From Pyxicephalus adspersus (taxonomy: Eukaryota; Chordata; Amphibia; Anura; Pyxicephalidae): 64,000 bases of DNA. Every line of letters starts with the position of its first letter. Within the stretch, counting starts at the first letter, position 1. The stretch lies in the NCBI RefSeq assembly GCF_032062135.1, contig NC_092859.1, positions 125,610,173-125,674,172 on the forward strand, read 5' to 3'. Shown in pieces: positions 11,557-23,149 of the stretch. A program made the translations under genes and the position numbers. The notes below the pieces were generated by a model that saw nothing but the letters and a program-made list of their open reading frames with translations, was not told where the DNA came from and ran no database searches.

Positions 11557-12454
11557 TTCACCTCAAGCAATTACCATTTACAGAGTTACATTACATACAT
11601 ACCTGCTTCTCACTTCATGTTCCTGCATCCCTCCCTGAGCTTTGGATTATCACCATCCCAGAGATTGTCTGACATCTTGGTACATACTTGCCTGCCCTGA
11701 AGTGTCTGAAGAAGGCATCCTGGAAGTCGCCAGCAGATGTTGGCACAATATCCAAATTCAGTTTAAGGCGACTTTATAACTACACACATACAGAGAACAC
11801 AAATCCACAACCATAGACTAGAATATCTAAGGGATTTGAGCGGTGTATCTAAGATTTAGAATATATTAATATCTGAATGATTTTCAAAAAAATAGGATGG
11901 AGTACAGGTGGCTTTTAAGCAAAAAGAAAAGTTTGATGAAAAAGTGTTGGATGAAAAGTTATTCATCAGCACAGTAATTATTACCAGACATTGCAAGAAC
12001 TAGGACACAGTTTACCTGTTTCCAAAAAGTGTATATAAAGCCTGCATCCCTGAAAAAATAAATATGGTTTTGTTCCAATAGTTATCTGTGCCTGGGAGTA
12101 TCAGTTCTCTTGGATGAAAAAGTGGTAGGAGTGTTTTATCTCATATGTTCAAATTGAAGAATCTTTTTCTAGCTCCATGAGAGCTACAGCATACAGTATA
12201 CAAACAAGAATAGGCAAACACATTAAACAACCTAATCATTCTAGGCTTAAAAAAAGAAACAACTGAAGCTTGATAGGATACAAACGCTAAGAACAAAAGT
12301 TCCCTTCTATAAAGGCCAAGGTAAAGCAAATTTTTGCACTTTAGTTTTCAAGTTGATATACAAAACACATGCTAATCTAGCTTGTGTACATAACTTAAGA
12401 ATTAGGTTGCATACACAAATGCAGATTTATTAAAAGATTGTTTCCAGAGACAAA

Positions 12455-12640
12455 AAGCCTGGTTTATTAAAGCTCTCCAAGCTGGAGGGACTACACTTTC
12501 ATCAGTGAAGCTGGGTGATCCAACAAACCTGGAATGGATTTCTCCAAAGTCATTTGCTATTTGATAGCAAATGTTTTGAATCCTGGACTAGGTCCATTCC
12601 AGGTTTGCTGGATTACCCAGCTTTACTGATGAAAACTACA
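12455..12640. repeat. Foldback MITE (TTTATTAAAGCTCTCC family)
   Basis: The arm from TTTATTAAAGCTCTCCAAGC through CTTTCATCAGTGAAGCTGG and CCTGGAATGGA is followed by its inverse (TCCATTCCAGGTTTGCTGG, then CCCAGCTTTACTGATG) at 12590-12634, with TTTGCTATTTGATAGCAAA at the centre. The unit tandemly duplicated at 15321-15512 is one arm of this family. Confidence 0.8.
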
Positions 12641-12659
12641 AAAACAGGAGATTGAACTC

Positions 12660-15200
12660 AGCATATAGATGCACGTTTTAAGAAATCCTGCTACATCCCA
12701 AATTTTTACACTACACCACCATACAAGAATTTAAAGGGTACTTTTAAGGCAGATATAATCAATCAGAGTAAATTTCAAACTAAAAATGTATTATAATATT
12801 GCTAAAATACAAACCATTAATAAAGTTCCTAAATGATCTCATACAGATCTCAAATTTTCCTCAACACACAGACAAAGCTGCTTCCTCAGGAGATTGTTTG
12901 AGATATATTACAATAAATCGTTTTATCTCATTTTTACTACCTTCTCATGATTCCTTGGAGCCGGTATAAGAGAATGGGGGCAAACTGCCAGATCATCCCA
13001 CAATGCAGGTAAGTGCTATTTTCCAACAAGTAATCCAGTCTTCTAGATGAATCAAACACAAATAGCCACATGCTGTACTGGCCAGAGTTGTAAACTTCTT
13101 TGTGAAAAAATGTTTTCTTTTGTAATAGTATTAGTTTTAGTGGGTTGTGCAATTTTTGGGCTAAAAAAGTTCAAAGCTGGCTTCTTGCTCACCTAACCTG
13201 GACTTTTTAAAAAGGCCAGCATGTTAACAATAAGATGGTTGATCAAACGCTTGCACATAGCCATGCAGCAGATGTAAAAGAAAGGGTGCAAGTAAGACAT
13301 ATGATGGTAAATGGTATTGTAAAAGGTATTTCATTTTACCTTTGATGATTAATCAGGTATCAGGAGTGAAAACATACCGTGCTCACTGATTGTGTGTATT
13401 GGGGATAAAAATACCCTGTTGTGGGTATAATCACAGAGAACCAAAGAGAACCTGTAATGTCTGACTATTTCCTTCACTTGCATTATATTTTACGAGCACT
13501 ATAGAGTCTGCCTATCTAGAGGTGATTTAGGTGCCAGTGGAATCCATTGTGATCTTCCTTTTAATGCAGCTGATGGTTGGAAGCCGTACACAGTCTGTGA
13601 AAGCTTTTCTCTGTCAAGCAAACATCAATGACGAGATTCGCTTGGTGCTGTTCCTTTGAAACAGAAAAAAAGTAAAAACATTTCCTAGGAAAAATGTTCT
13701 TTCTGCTTCATCAAACTAAATGTCATGCAATTAGGGTTTAGAGCTATTTTAATAGTTAGTTTGTATTAAGACTTTTTATTTGGTCACAAATGATAGATGT
13801 TAGGGTTTATGGCAGCAGGAACAGTGGGTTCCATGTGGCTGCTGGTAACTGGCACTTTGCCAGTCACTTCTTGCAGCCAGCACAGTGAGAAAAAAAGTTT
13901 TAGGATATGATATCTGAATAAAATCTAAAATGTAAAGGCCAAATAAACCTCTTACAGTGTGCATTAGAAGCTGCAACAAATCAGACACAGCACAGAGATT
14001 GTCTGCAGCATCTAGCTTCCCGGCTTAACTGTCCATTGTTTGATCCTTTCAATAAGTAAATTTTAGTTTTTACCTTTGTGGGCATTCGAGAAGCACAGAA
14101 ACCTGGTGATGATGTCACTGGATCCAAATAAAGTATGTAATGAACACAGAAATTATTTATTTCTTAATTTCATTACCATGTTAATGAGGGTGGTGGGAGA
14201 TGGAGAAAAGAGTGAACATTGAAAGGCAAAATACAATCAAATTAAACTTCCAATATAAAAAAAAGATGATCCAGCATCTGTAGGAGCACCAGACAGGACA
14301 GCACCATGTACACCATGGTTCTGGCTGACTATGTGGCCTGATGTCTGAATATAATGGAAATACCCCATCTATTGACCCCAATTCTTTTATATCTCATGGG
14401 TATCCTCTTGATCCTTTTAGGGTTCCATGATGTTCTCTGCACATTCTCATGGATCACAGAGTGCATAACTGCCCCGAGCCTTGCCCAGACATAATGCAAT
14501 AGTTTTATGATTGCATTCATTGATTTCAGATCTGCAACTGTGAATTTATCTAGTTAGCAGCCCGCAGCTTGGTGTCCCCAGCACATTATGCAGGCAGTGC
14601 TAGCTTACTGTCATCATGATCTATAGCCTTCTTACAGATATACATTGCTTTGTAAGGGGCTTCAGTTCAGGCCTAATATTATTTCACTCAGTTTAATGTA
14701 GCCTTAGCTTTATGAGCAACTTCTGAATTTTAGGAATAAATAATTAAAGCAAGACAAATATAATATGTCAGTATGTAGTCTGGGTAAGATTATTTCTAAG
14801 AACAACTTCTATTAAATTAAGATTTACAGAATCAATCCTGCATAATATAGCTGCAAGCTACAAGAATATAATACAAACCTGTAGTGAAATAGCCTTTGCT
14901 AGCTCTTATACATTTGATTTTAAGATTTACAAGCTATATTTGATGAGACTGTGCAAGGAGCAATGATAGTGTGTTATGTGCTTTAGCCTGTAGCAACCTG
15001 ATATTACCTTTCGTTAGCAAACAGAATGTTAAATGATAAAAGATGCGTTGTATTTGTTGGTCAAGTATGGTTAGCTGCCAGTCACAAGCATCCGCACACT
15101 TATTATTCCTTTCTTTAACTGGCTGCTGTAGAGGGAAAAACGAAGCAAAACACATACTGCTAAATAATGTAACTTGTTAGTGTCAGTGCTTACTTCACAC
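12660..15200. other. Intergenic, nothing recognised
   Basis: No gene or clear repeat seen. Composition is ordinary for the window. Confidence 0.5.
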
Positions 15201-15320
15201 AGCACCAGCAGGGCCAGATTTAAACTTTTTGTCCCCCCCCCCAGACAATAACAGTCTTTGATGCTGATACACCTAAAACACAGCTAGTCCATATGAACAA
15301 GAGAGAATGGGCCAGATTTA

Positions 15321-15512
15321 TTAAAGTTCTGTAATGCTGGAGGGGATACATTTTCATCAGTGAAGCTAGGTGATCCAGCAAACCTGGAATGGATTTCCAA
15401 AAAGTCATTAGCTATTTAAAGTTCTGTAATGCTGGAGGGGATACATTTTCATCAGTGAAGCTAGGTGATCCAGCAAACCTGGAATGGATTTCCAAAAAGT
15501 CATTAGCTATTT
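15321..15512. repeat. Perfect tandem duplication, 95-bp unit
   Basis: The unit starting ttaaagttctgtaatgctgg at 15321 recurs at 15416 with no difference I can see, ending at 15512. The unit belongs to the foldback family also seen at 12460-12640 (shared words: ggtgatccagcaaacctggaatgga, in two parts). Identity of the two units implies a recent duplication or an assembly artefact. Confidence 0.9.
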
Positions 15513-15524
15513 CTTAGTGAATTT

Positions 15525-15800
15525 TTTGAGGAGAGGGGAGAGAGAGGGAAAGAGAGAAAGAGAGAGGAGGAGGGAAAGGAGTGTTGCAGAAGAGGGGAGG
15601 GAAAGGGAGAGAGGATATGAATGGGAGGAAATTTGGAGATATAGTAAGAAAAAGAGCTAGAAAAAAAGAGAAAAAGTGAGAGGAGAGAGAGAGAGAGTAA
15701 GGAAGATAGAAAAAAAGGGGAGAGAAAGAGGGAGAAAGGAAAAAGGGGAAAGAAATAAAGAGAGGAAAGAGGAAGAGAGACAGAGAAAGAAAGAAAGGAG
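15525..15800. repeat. Polypurine (GA-rich) tract
   Basis: About 270 bases almost wholly G and A on the + strand (units such as gagaggggag and agagagagag), with only scattered pyrimidines. Minus-strand frames over it give Ser/Phe/Leu/Pro-rich nonsense. Such tracts can form triplex (H-) DNA and are variable in length. Confidence 0.92.
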
Positions 15801-16023
15801 GTGAGGGGTTATAGTTCCAATACAAATGTCACCCTGCACAGATCTCTGCACTTTATGTGACCTATAATGACTTTTACTTTCAATTTGTGCTTCCTGTTAC
15901 TGTAGAAGAAGTCAGCCAATAGCAGCAGGTTCTAATTCCCACAGAGATGCCGTAATTCCTGTTGGTCATGACGCCCTAGGCAATAGACTAGGTGACTAGG
16001 TGATATCTGGCCCTGAGCACCAG

Positions 16024-18180
16024 GAAGTAGAGCAGCTGAGATTTAGGTTCAGGTGGCACAGTGGCATGGGGCATGTTACCAGGTACTGTATTGGCCATAG
16101 ATGCAGACCGCACCTGACTTCTGGGGACCTTCTTAGGATAGTCATGGACAGGTAAAACTAAACATAAGGACAGGTTCTAGGGTAATATATTAGCACTAAG
16201 GCCTCATTAGGACCTGCAGTAAACAGCAGAGTTGTATTACATGCTGCACCCCAGCTGCACTCATTCAGTTGGGAACAAGATTGTGTTGTTGCCATATGAT
16301 TGGGGACCAGTTCCCAGAAGTGACATGTTGCTTCTGGCCATGCGATTGCTTTTCTTCTTCTGGAGGCGAAGGAACCGGACTATCACAAATCTAAGGCCAA
16401 CATGTGCCAATATGTTGACCACCAGTGCAGCTTGCAGCTCCTGGGAGCATCAAAGCCATTTGCTATGAGCCTGGGAGCAGCTAATTATGAGGTTTTTTAA
16501 TTTTGTTTTTTTATTGCTGCACATTAATATTGATTGTATTATGTTCAGCATAGCTCTAGTTTTTTGGAAGTCCGTAAAAATTTGGGCTTCTTGTTTCACC
16601 TGCAAAAATTACATTTTGGGGTGATTGCTTTATTATGCAGGATTATTTAATACTGTGTGCTGGATAAACTACTCCTAGAGGTTATACTGTATGGAACATA
16701 GCTGATGTTTTCTTAATCAGCAGAAAGTAAAACTAAACACATCCAGTTTTTTCAACTTGTCTGATCCTGTCCCAGCAATGGAACTTGGCAATAGTTTGTT
16801 TCTACTAACACAATTAGATTCTTGAACATTTCAAACAAAATGTTCAAATTTAATTCCAAGAATGATCTACTTTACCTGGACCACACACATACTGTAAGCT
16901 TTCTTGTATTTATTTTTTCAACATCACCAACATTATAATGCAAGTATATTTCTACCGGCAATAAATAATAACCACACTATTAAAAGTCTGCCTTATCCTA
17001 CCACACCCTACGTTCTTATCTACAATATGGCAGTTTATACAGCTGGGAGGGGGAGGATGACTGGGGAGTATATTAAATAATATCTCGCTAGATTCTTTTT
17101 ATAGCAGAGCAGATATCTGTTTTCCTTATTTTCAGAATGCAACTTTTGCAGCCCATTCATATAATGCAGACCATTCATATAATGGAGACCATTTAAAGAA
17201 CTCAATGATTGGAGGAGAGCGGACTTTGTGTCTTTTTCCCGCATTTTCTTTTTTTTGGGTGGGGGTTAAGTAGTCAAATGTGACTGCAAAATTTGTGCAT
17301 TAATAGGCATACATTGTGATTAGTACTGCTCAGATATGTATATGAACAGTTCGAGAAGCCTTTTCCCGAGCAGAGCGCCTGTCCGGCTGAACTGATGTCA
17401 GGCTGAGAGCCCTTTAACTGTACCCAGCCTGCTAAACTTAGTTAGCCAGAACAACAGGTTTGTTGGGTCCTATTAGTTGTGTTGATTTGATAATCGTCCC
17501 ACTAATCCCTGTATTTACTGTGTATTTATATGAAAAGTACTGAATGTACACCACTGACCGGAGAACCCAGACAGACCTTCCTACCTAGATACAGTAATTT
17601 ATTGAAAATAACTTTAAATTTATTTGGATACTATTAATATAAAATCAACAATAATAATGCTGAGATACTGATGCTGGAGGAATCTTTAGTATTTGACACT
17701 TCCAGGTGTGTCGGATTTTGGGTCACCCTCTGTAGTTCCATCTTCCAGACACAGAAGTGATGTGTTGGCCACCAGATGGACCAACAGGACAAGGTAAGGG
17801 ACCCCAAATCTAATCAGACGTGTCAGATTCTTCAGGCACTATATGTCTTTATTATGGACAGAGAGACAGGTAAGGGTTAAAAATCTTTTTAATGCAGCTT
17901 TTAAAATATTTTAGATTTAGTGGTAAAATATTCACTTTAAGGTTTCCATTTAAAACACATTTTGAGACTCTACTTACCCCTCCAGCCCATCCTGAATGTT
18001 TTTGTTCTAATGGTTTACCTCTCTTCTGTGCCTTCATCTGGATCCTAGGAGGAACCTGCCGCTGCTCAGCCAATAGAAAAAGGTGCAGCACGCAAGAAGT
18101 GATGTTGTTACCTAAAGAAGGACCCCTCCTGGTGTAAACAGAAGGAGAGAGAACACTCAGGGCTGGCGCGCCATATACCT
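16024..18180. other. Intergenic, nothing firm
   Basis: A small direct repeat TTCATATAATG at 17154-17185, and a GTAAAATATT/TTTAAAATATTTTAG stretch at 17890-17930. No gene recognised. Confidence 0.5.
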
Positions 18181-18189
18181 GCGGCTTTT

Positions 18190-18720
18190 AAAGCGGACCT
18201 ATCACTACATTTTTAATATTATATAAAAGGGTGGTGAAATTTTTGGACCAATCCTCATCCATTTTTACTGCTGCGGCAGTAAAGATTGAAGGTAAAACCC
18301 GCAGCTTCCTGGGATACATACAGTTATATCACATATCCCAGGAGACTGCCCCTTCTGTGAATGCCTGAGATTGGGCATGTGTCATAAGGGGGTTTTCTGG
18401 AATGTAAAAAAAGTGCCAATCTTGCTGATGCACAATGCGATCTGCACTTATTGTTTGCTTTTTTCAGAAGACACATCAACCAATCCTGTGGCTGCGCAGT
18501 GTGAGATCTGATGACATTAGCAGAACCCGGAAGAAGAAGAAAGAAGATGACTGATCTTGCTGTTCTGGCCACATCAGAAAGAAGAGAGAAGCCAGGACAG
18601 CACGGGACCTATTGGACTATTGAGGGTTTGAGGGCTTTTCACCAGTAAGCTTTAATGCCAACAATCAAAACAGGGTCAGAGGAGTTATTTTCCTGGATCA
18701 GCTTTAAAGCCTAAACTGGT
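18190..18720. repeat. Repeat beginning TTAAAGCGGACCTATCAC
   Basis: Starts TTTAAAGCGGACCTATCACT, contains TATATCACATATCCCAGGAG, ACCAATCCTGTGGCTGCGCA and GCACGGGACCTATTGG, and fades after 18650. It is the same group as 9490-10060 and 5690-6010. Confidence 0.5.
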
Positions 18721-18847
18721 TTTACTAAGTTTTGCACTGAATATTGAGGGGTTAGAAGCATCTTTAAGGTTGTTCGTGTTGTCTGTGTCCCCACTACAGA
18801 GAGATTTACTCCCTATGACTGCCCATCTGACCATTATACTGAGGGCA

Positions 18848-19152
18848 GCATGGTGGCTTTTACAGCGCTAGGTCCCAGGTTTGAATCTCAGCCAGGACAT
18901 TATCTGCATGGACATTGCTGGTTCGCTCCGTGTTTGTGTGGGTTTCCTCTGGGTACTCCAGTTACCTCCTATATCCCAAAAACATGAAGTTAGGTTAATT
19001 GGCTTCCACCCAAAATTGACCTTAGACTGTGTTAAAGACATATGACTGAGGCAGGGACATTAGATTGTGAGCTTCTTTGAGGGACAGTTAGTGACATGAC
19101 TATGGACTTTGTACTGCACTGCATAATATGATGGTGCTATATAAATACCGTG
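18848..19152 (+). repeat. tRNA-like SINE (A box damaged)
   Basis: Starts GCATGGTGGC and carries a B-box-like GGTTTGAATC. The body CCATGCAGTTAGG-type words appear as ATGAAGTTAGGTTAATTGGC. It ends GGTGCTATATAAATACC. It is the same family as 32634-32940 on the other strand. The A-box region is deleted here. Confidence 0.7.
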
Positions 19153-19183
19153 ACCATTAGGAACATTCAAAATGTACAATTTT

Positions 19184-19611
19184 TATTATTAATAAACAGG
19201 ATTTATATAGCGCCAACATATTATGCAGAGCTGTACATTAAATAGGGGTTGCAAATGACAGACAGATACAGACAGTGCCACAGGAGGAGGAGAAGACCCT
19301 GCCCCGAAGAGCTTACAATCTAAGAGGTGGGGAAGTCTCACACAATAGGAGAGGAGATATGTAGTGGTTGGAAGTTTAAGAGACAGAAGAAGATGGGTAG
19401 GCAAGTTTGAAAAAACGGGTTTTGAATGCTCTTTTAAATGAGGGGGAGGGGGTGCCTAGATTGTAAGCTCTTCAGGGCAGTGTCCTGCCCTCCTCCTGTG
19501 TCCCTGTGTCACTGTCAGTATCTGTCATTTACAACCCCTATTTAATGTACAGCGCTGAATAATATGTTGGTGCTAAATAAATCCTGTTTAATAATACTAA
19601 TAATAATAATA
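19184..19611. repeat. Foldback repeat of the ACAGGATTTATATAGCGCC family
   Basis: The left arm 19184-19328 (AACAGGATTTATATAGCGCC, then GACAGACAGATACAGACAG, then GAAGAGCTTACAATCTA) is repeated inverted at 19453-19611, with about 125 bp between. The outer ends are ATT/AAT microsatellite. Single arms or end fragments of the same family occur at 10538-10880 (again as an inverted pair), 32267-32305, 35540-35600, 42062-42140, 45555-45590 and 54330-54390. Confidence 0.8.
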
Positions 19612-19889
19612 CTTTAGGGTGAGGATCTTCCAATAGGAACCCTTGTCACAGTGACAACCGTCCAAAAGGGCATTTCTGCTCACTTTATTCAGATGTATTC
19701 TCTATTACTGCTATGTCTACAGAACCGGAAGTGAGTAGAAATCTCCCCAACTAGACCCAGATGGAAGAAAAACAAACAAAATAGGGGAAAACATTTATTG
19801 TCATCCTCTATTCTATCCAAAATGACTTCAGATACTTTATTATCAGATTCCTGAATAAATGTACATTCATATACAGGAAGTCCTGGCCA

Positions 19890-20169
19890 TGAAATAGTTA
19901 TAGGCGGGACTCGGCCTTGGAGGGGTTAACCCAAGCAGGGCATTATTTGTCAGGGGGCGGATGAGGAACCCTGATAGGCGCGGTTTGTCACGGTGACGTC
20001 ACACTGAAGGCGTGTCTGGCTGTTTCCTTCCCTCATCGGATAGAGCTGGTCGGGACACCGGCGGGAGCTTCCGCTTTCCCCTGGAGCGTGAGGGGGGGAC
20101 GTAGCGCCAAGAAGCCGAACCTTGTGGACGCCAGCTGGGTCAATGTGTGATTGCTGACAGCCCGCGATC
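19890..20169 (+). promoter_or_regulatory. adam10: adam10 promoter and 5' leader (CpG-rich)
   Basis: This stretch just upstream of the start codon is far richer in CpG and GC than its surroundings. It has GGCGGG at 19903-19908, a GC box GGGGCGG at 19954-19960, a perfect palindromic CRE (TGACGTCA) at 19994-20001, and a G7 run near 20091-20099. No TATA box is evident. Human ADAM10 is also driven by a TATA-less, GC-box promoter (established). The transcription start cannot be placed from sequence alone, but the leader probably begins within about 150 bases of the ATG. No four-tract G-quadruplex of the kind described in the human 5' UTR is seen in this stretch. Confidence 0.75.
20143..20157 (+). 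promoter_or_regulatory. Four-codon upstream ORF, in frame with adam10
   Basis: An ATG at 20143 is followed by TGT GAT TGC and the stop TGA at 20155-20157. Only 12 bases separate that stop from the ADAM10 ATG at 20170, and the distance between the two ATGs is 27 bases, so they share a frame. If the leader includes this point, ribosomes would meet the mini-ORF first, and stop readthrough would add nine residues before the signal peptide. Its role in limiting translation is inference. ADAM10 translation is known to be restrained by its 5' UTR in mammals. Confidence 0.6.
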
Positions 20170-20221
20170 ATGGCGGCTATACGGCTTGTGTTCCTGCTCT
20201 CCTGGGCGGCCAGTTCGGGAG
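20170..20221 (+). CDS. adam10: ADAM10 coding exon 1 (signal peptide)
   Basis: First coding exon of ADAM10, the membrane metalloprotease that sheds Notch, APP, cadherins and many other ectodomains. The exon gives 17 codons plus one base: Met-Ala-Ala-Ile-Arg, a hydrophobic core (LVFLLSWAA), then Ser-Ser-Gly. This is an 18-residue signal peptide once the split Gly is completed by exon 2, about one residue shorter than the human one, and it keeps the LLSWAA block. The start is chosen because it has A at -3 and G at +4, an in-frame TGA sits 15 bases upstream, and the peptide joins exon 2 in phase. The donor is G|gtgaga at 20222. Longer frames overlapping this exon in other phases are shadows. Identification rests on my knowledge of the family; the splice phase is read directly. 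Confidence 0.93.
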
Positions 20222-20902
20222 GTGAGAGATGGGAGGGAGAGTCCGGGGCCGCTCCAGTGTTATGGCAGCCCGGCTATCCCAGGAGAGGGGGAGGGGGAGG
20301 CTGCTGGGCTCAGTATACAAATGCAGCATGTGTGCTCAGTGACAGCACCACATCACAGCCATTTTCCCTCCATCAATTACTTTGCCAAGTGCACCGGGCA
20401 CATGGCCAGCCTGGCACTGCCTGCTGATCAGTGGTGCCCCATGTTTACCTTCCAACTTCCCTGCTATTCCCAGCCCCATGCACCCACTCTGTTCTGGGGG
20501 CTTCCATTGTTCTCTGATTGACACCCACAGCTCCTTTGTTGTCATTTGTACACCACAACTCATGCAAGGGGGTCATGTGCCACCCCCATAGATAACAAGG
20601 GATCACACAGCGCTTTACTTTCATTTTTATTGTTGGCTTCTTTTATTTCTCTTCCATGCCCTGATTATTCTCTGTTTGTGCTGCAGCGTGCTAGATAAAG
20701 GGGCTGATGGGAAATGATGGGGGTGGTTGTTGTTGTTGGATACGGTCTACTAGTTTAATTTATTGTGCTGCCTTCTGCCGATCTTTGTGTTTTGCAAGTG
20801 ATCTTTGCTTTAACTGTATATTAAATATTTTTATATTCTGTATGATGGCATTTAGCTTTTTACTTTGCATGTGTACATTCTGGCATTTATAAGCATTTAG
20901 AT

Positions 20903-21162
20903 CTGGGGTTCTCAACCAGGTTTCCTGTGGTTCTCAACCAGGTTTTCCAGAGATTGGTAGGGATTTCTTCAGCAATTTGTACCTCCCAGGTCAGTTTAGA
21001 TGACACCAATGATCTTTTTAGCTATCTGTATGGGTGACATTCTTCCCACTGGCCAGCAATGTGAGAGGCATTCATGCCACTGACCACCATGAAATTGTAC
21101 TATGAGCTGTGGATGTGAAAATGATAGCAGGGGTTCCCAATGTTATAAACATTGAGAAACAG
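20903..21162 (+). mobile_element. hAT MITE of the CAGTGTTTCTCAACC type
   Basis: A decayed copy starting near CTGGGGTTCTCAACC and ending TTGAGAAACAG. The flanks atttagat (20895-20902) and attaagag (21163-21170) match at 6 of 8 bases, as expected for an old hAT target duplication. The first 20 bases are partly duplicated (GGTTCTCAACCAGG twice). Confidence 0.7.
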
Positions 21163-21593
21163 ATTAAGAGTTAGATTCCAGTAATATTGGGTTCTCATTT
21201 TTTTAAGTGCTTTTGAAGCTTTGTACTTTTCTTCACCCCCATCTGAACTCGGCCCTGTGTCCCTTAAGGTTTCATGACAATGTTTTTTTTTTTATATGAC
21301 TGGTTTACCTCAATTCAGCCTGTCACAAACTTGAAAGGTCCTTGGCGGCAGTGTGCTTCAAAGCGAGCATCTGTAGAATGACCTGGCACAGTGTACAGGA
21401 ACAACGGGGACCAACGTAGCGGGATGAAAGCAAAGGCATGGAATGCATCGCTTAAAATATATCATCTTAAATATTCTATATATAAGTAAATCAACTTTTA
21501 GGAAAAAAGGAACAATGGAAGCTCCATAATTCACATTTAGGTCTTTGTACATCGCTAAACACTCTTACATTCCTATAGCAACCTTTTGTAATA

Positions 21594-22070
21594 CAGGTAG
21601 TCCCCGGGTTACATATGAGATAGGGACTGTAAGTTTGTTCTTAAGTTGAATTTGTAAGTAAGTTGGAACAGGTACATTATTTCAATTAATGCAATTAGGA
21701 CAGATGTTTGTCTCAACATAATATTAGGCATTGAGGTGTCAGTTACTGTATAAAATCCTCACTGTGAGTTAATCAAAAACAACATTTTATTGAGCTTGGG
21801 CATTCATTAACTTTTGGAGCAAGCTGTGCTTTGATATGCAAAAAAAAAAAAAAAAAGCTACAGAGTTTGTCTTGGTCATTAAAGAGTTGCAAGATGTATC
21901 AAAATAGCTCTCCCCACTAAGACCATCCACAACCTCAGCTGTGTTTAGCAAAAGATTTCTTCTGCAAGTCACCTCCAAGCCTCAGTCCTGCACACCAGCG
22001 AGCAGGGAAACCTCTATTCGAATAAAGGAGTTGTCCATATGTCAGATGTCCTTAACCTGGCGACTACTTG
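21594..22070 (+). mobile_element. Tigger/pogo-like element, TA duplication
   Basis: Ends CAGGTAGTCCCCGGGTTAC and the complement of CAAGTAGTCGCC, flanked by TA on each side. It is collinear with the copy at 33988-34474 along its whole length. The TA duplication and CAG-starting ends suit the Tc1/mariner-pogo group. No transposase frame is present. Confidence 0.78.
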
Positions 22071-23149
22071 TATTGGATAAAAACAAAAACAGGAATTCTT
22101 GGCTGTAACAATAAATTTAAACTGGTTGGGTGACTTAATTCTGAACAACTCTACCAGCAATATGATATTGGCTATTATAGTCATTGGGGGGGGGGTCACA
22201 GTCATCTAAGCTTTTTGTATTTTGCTCATTTGTTTTAAAATATGCAGTTAAGTAAACCTAGAAATAAATGTAAACAGATTGTGGAAAAAGTTTTAATAAA
22301 AGAAACCTTTACTTTAATAGCTCCCTACTCCCCCCTCTCCTACTCCACATCTTAGGAAAAAGGTAATAGGATAATATTAAGCACGGTACCCCTTGGGTGG
22401 GGCAAGGCACTGCCTTAATTTAATTCTTCTCCAGAAAGTAATTCTCCGCTACTCTGGCTCCATAGTGGTAAATTGGAAGGAAATGATTTGGACCAAAAAT
22501 ATGCAAAAAAACCTCAATGGCCAATGTGTCTCATTGATTTTGCTGAAATATTTCCCTCTGATGAGTGAGTGAAGCTTTTTTATATTTTTTGCCAAAATGA
22601 TCAAGCTGTATTACCCAATAAAAGTAAAAAAGCCATAAAAATGTTATCCTCCTAAATCCCTCAGTCTATGTGCTCTATGTGCTTCTGTTTAAAGGATTTC
22701 TTCCTGGTACATTGCATAATTGGGACTAGACAAACTGCTTGAGGCTTGCAGTTCTGTTATTAAGTGAATGAAGTTGAAGGAAAAGAATACCTGGGGAAAC
22801 TGTTGCTTAACTTTGAACAGCTGGGCTACCCGAAGGCATGTGATAATAGAAACAGAAAAGACTTCTTTTGGAGTCTTTTCTAAGTACTTCAGACTAGTAA
22901 AAACTGCATTGCCACTGTTCATGTGGGAAACAACATTAGGTAAGTGGGCTGGGGAAGAACTCTTATACCTGAGAGTACAGCTAGGGTAGGTATATTATAT
23001 ATAGGGCTCAGTGCATGCTGGTAGTTATAGTCCCTGGTGGTATAGAGGCCATACTGAAACTTTTAATCCTCCAGCCCTAAAGCAAACCAGAGATCTGGTT
23101 GTCTGTCTCTCTCGGGAGCCAGCATTCATCCTGATTCTATCCATCCTGG

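Larger units (their letters stand above)
15209..16015. mobile_element. hAT-type non-autonomous transposon, perfect 8-bp TSD
   Basis: The ends read CAGGGCCAGAT at 15209 and the complement CTGGCCCTG ending at 16015. They are flanked by identical 8-bp duplications AGCACCAG at 15201-15208 and 16016-16023. Short CAGGG-type termini with 8-bp duplications define hAT elements. The 807-bp interior has no transposase. It contains a run of C (15232-15242), a perfect 95-bp tandem duplication (15321-15512) that derives from another repeat family, and a long polypurine tract (15525-15800). Confidence 0.88.

Noticed and set aside
15514..15825. Minus-strand Ser/Phe/Pro-rich frame
   Set aside because: It is the complement of the polypurine tract.
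20147..20521. 124-codon plus-strand frame at the adam10 start
   Set aside because: It overlaps exon 1 in another phase and runs through the splice donor. The 20170 frame alone gives the signal peptide that joins exon 2.
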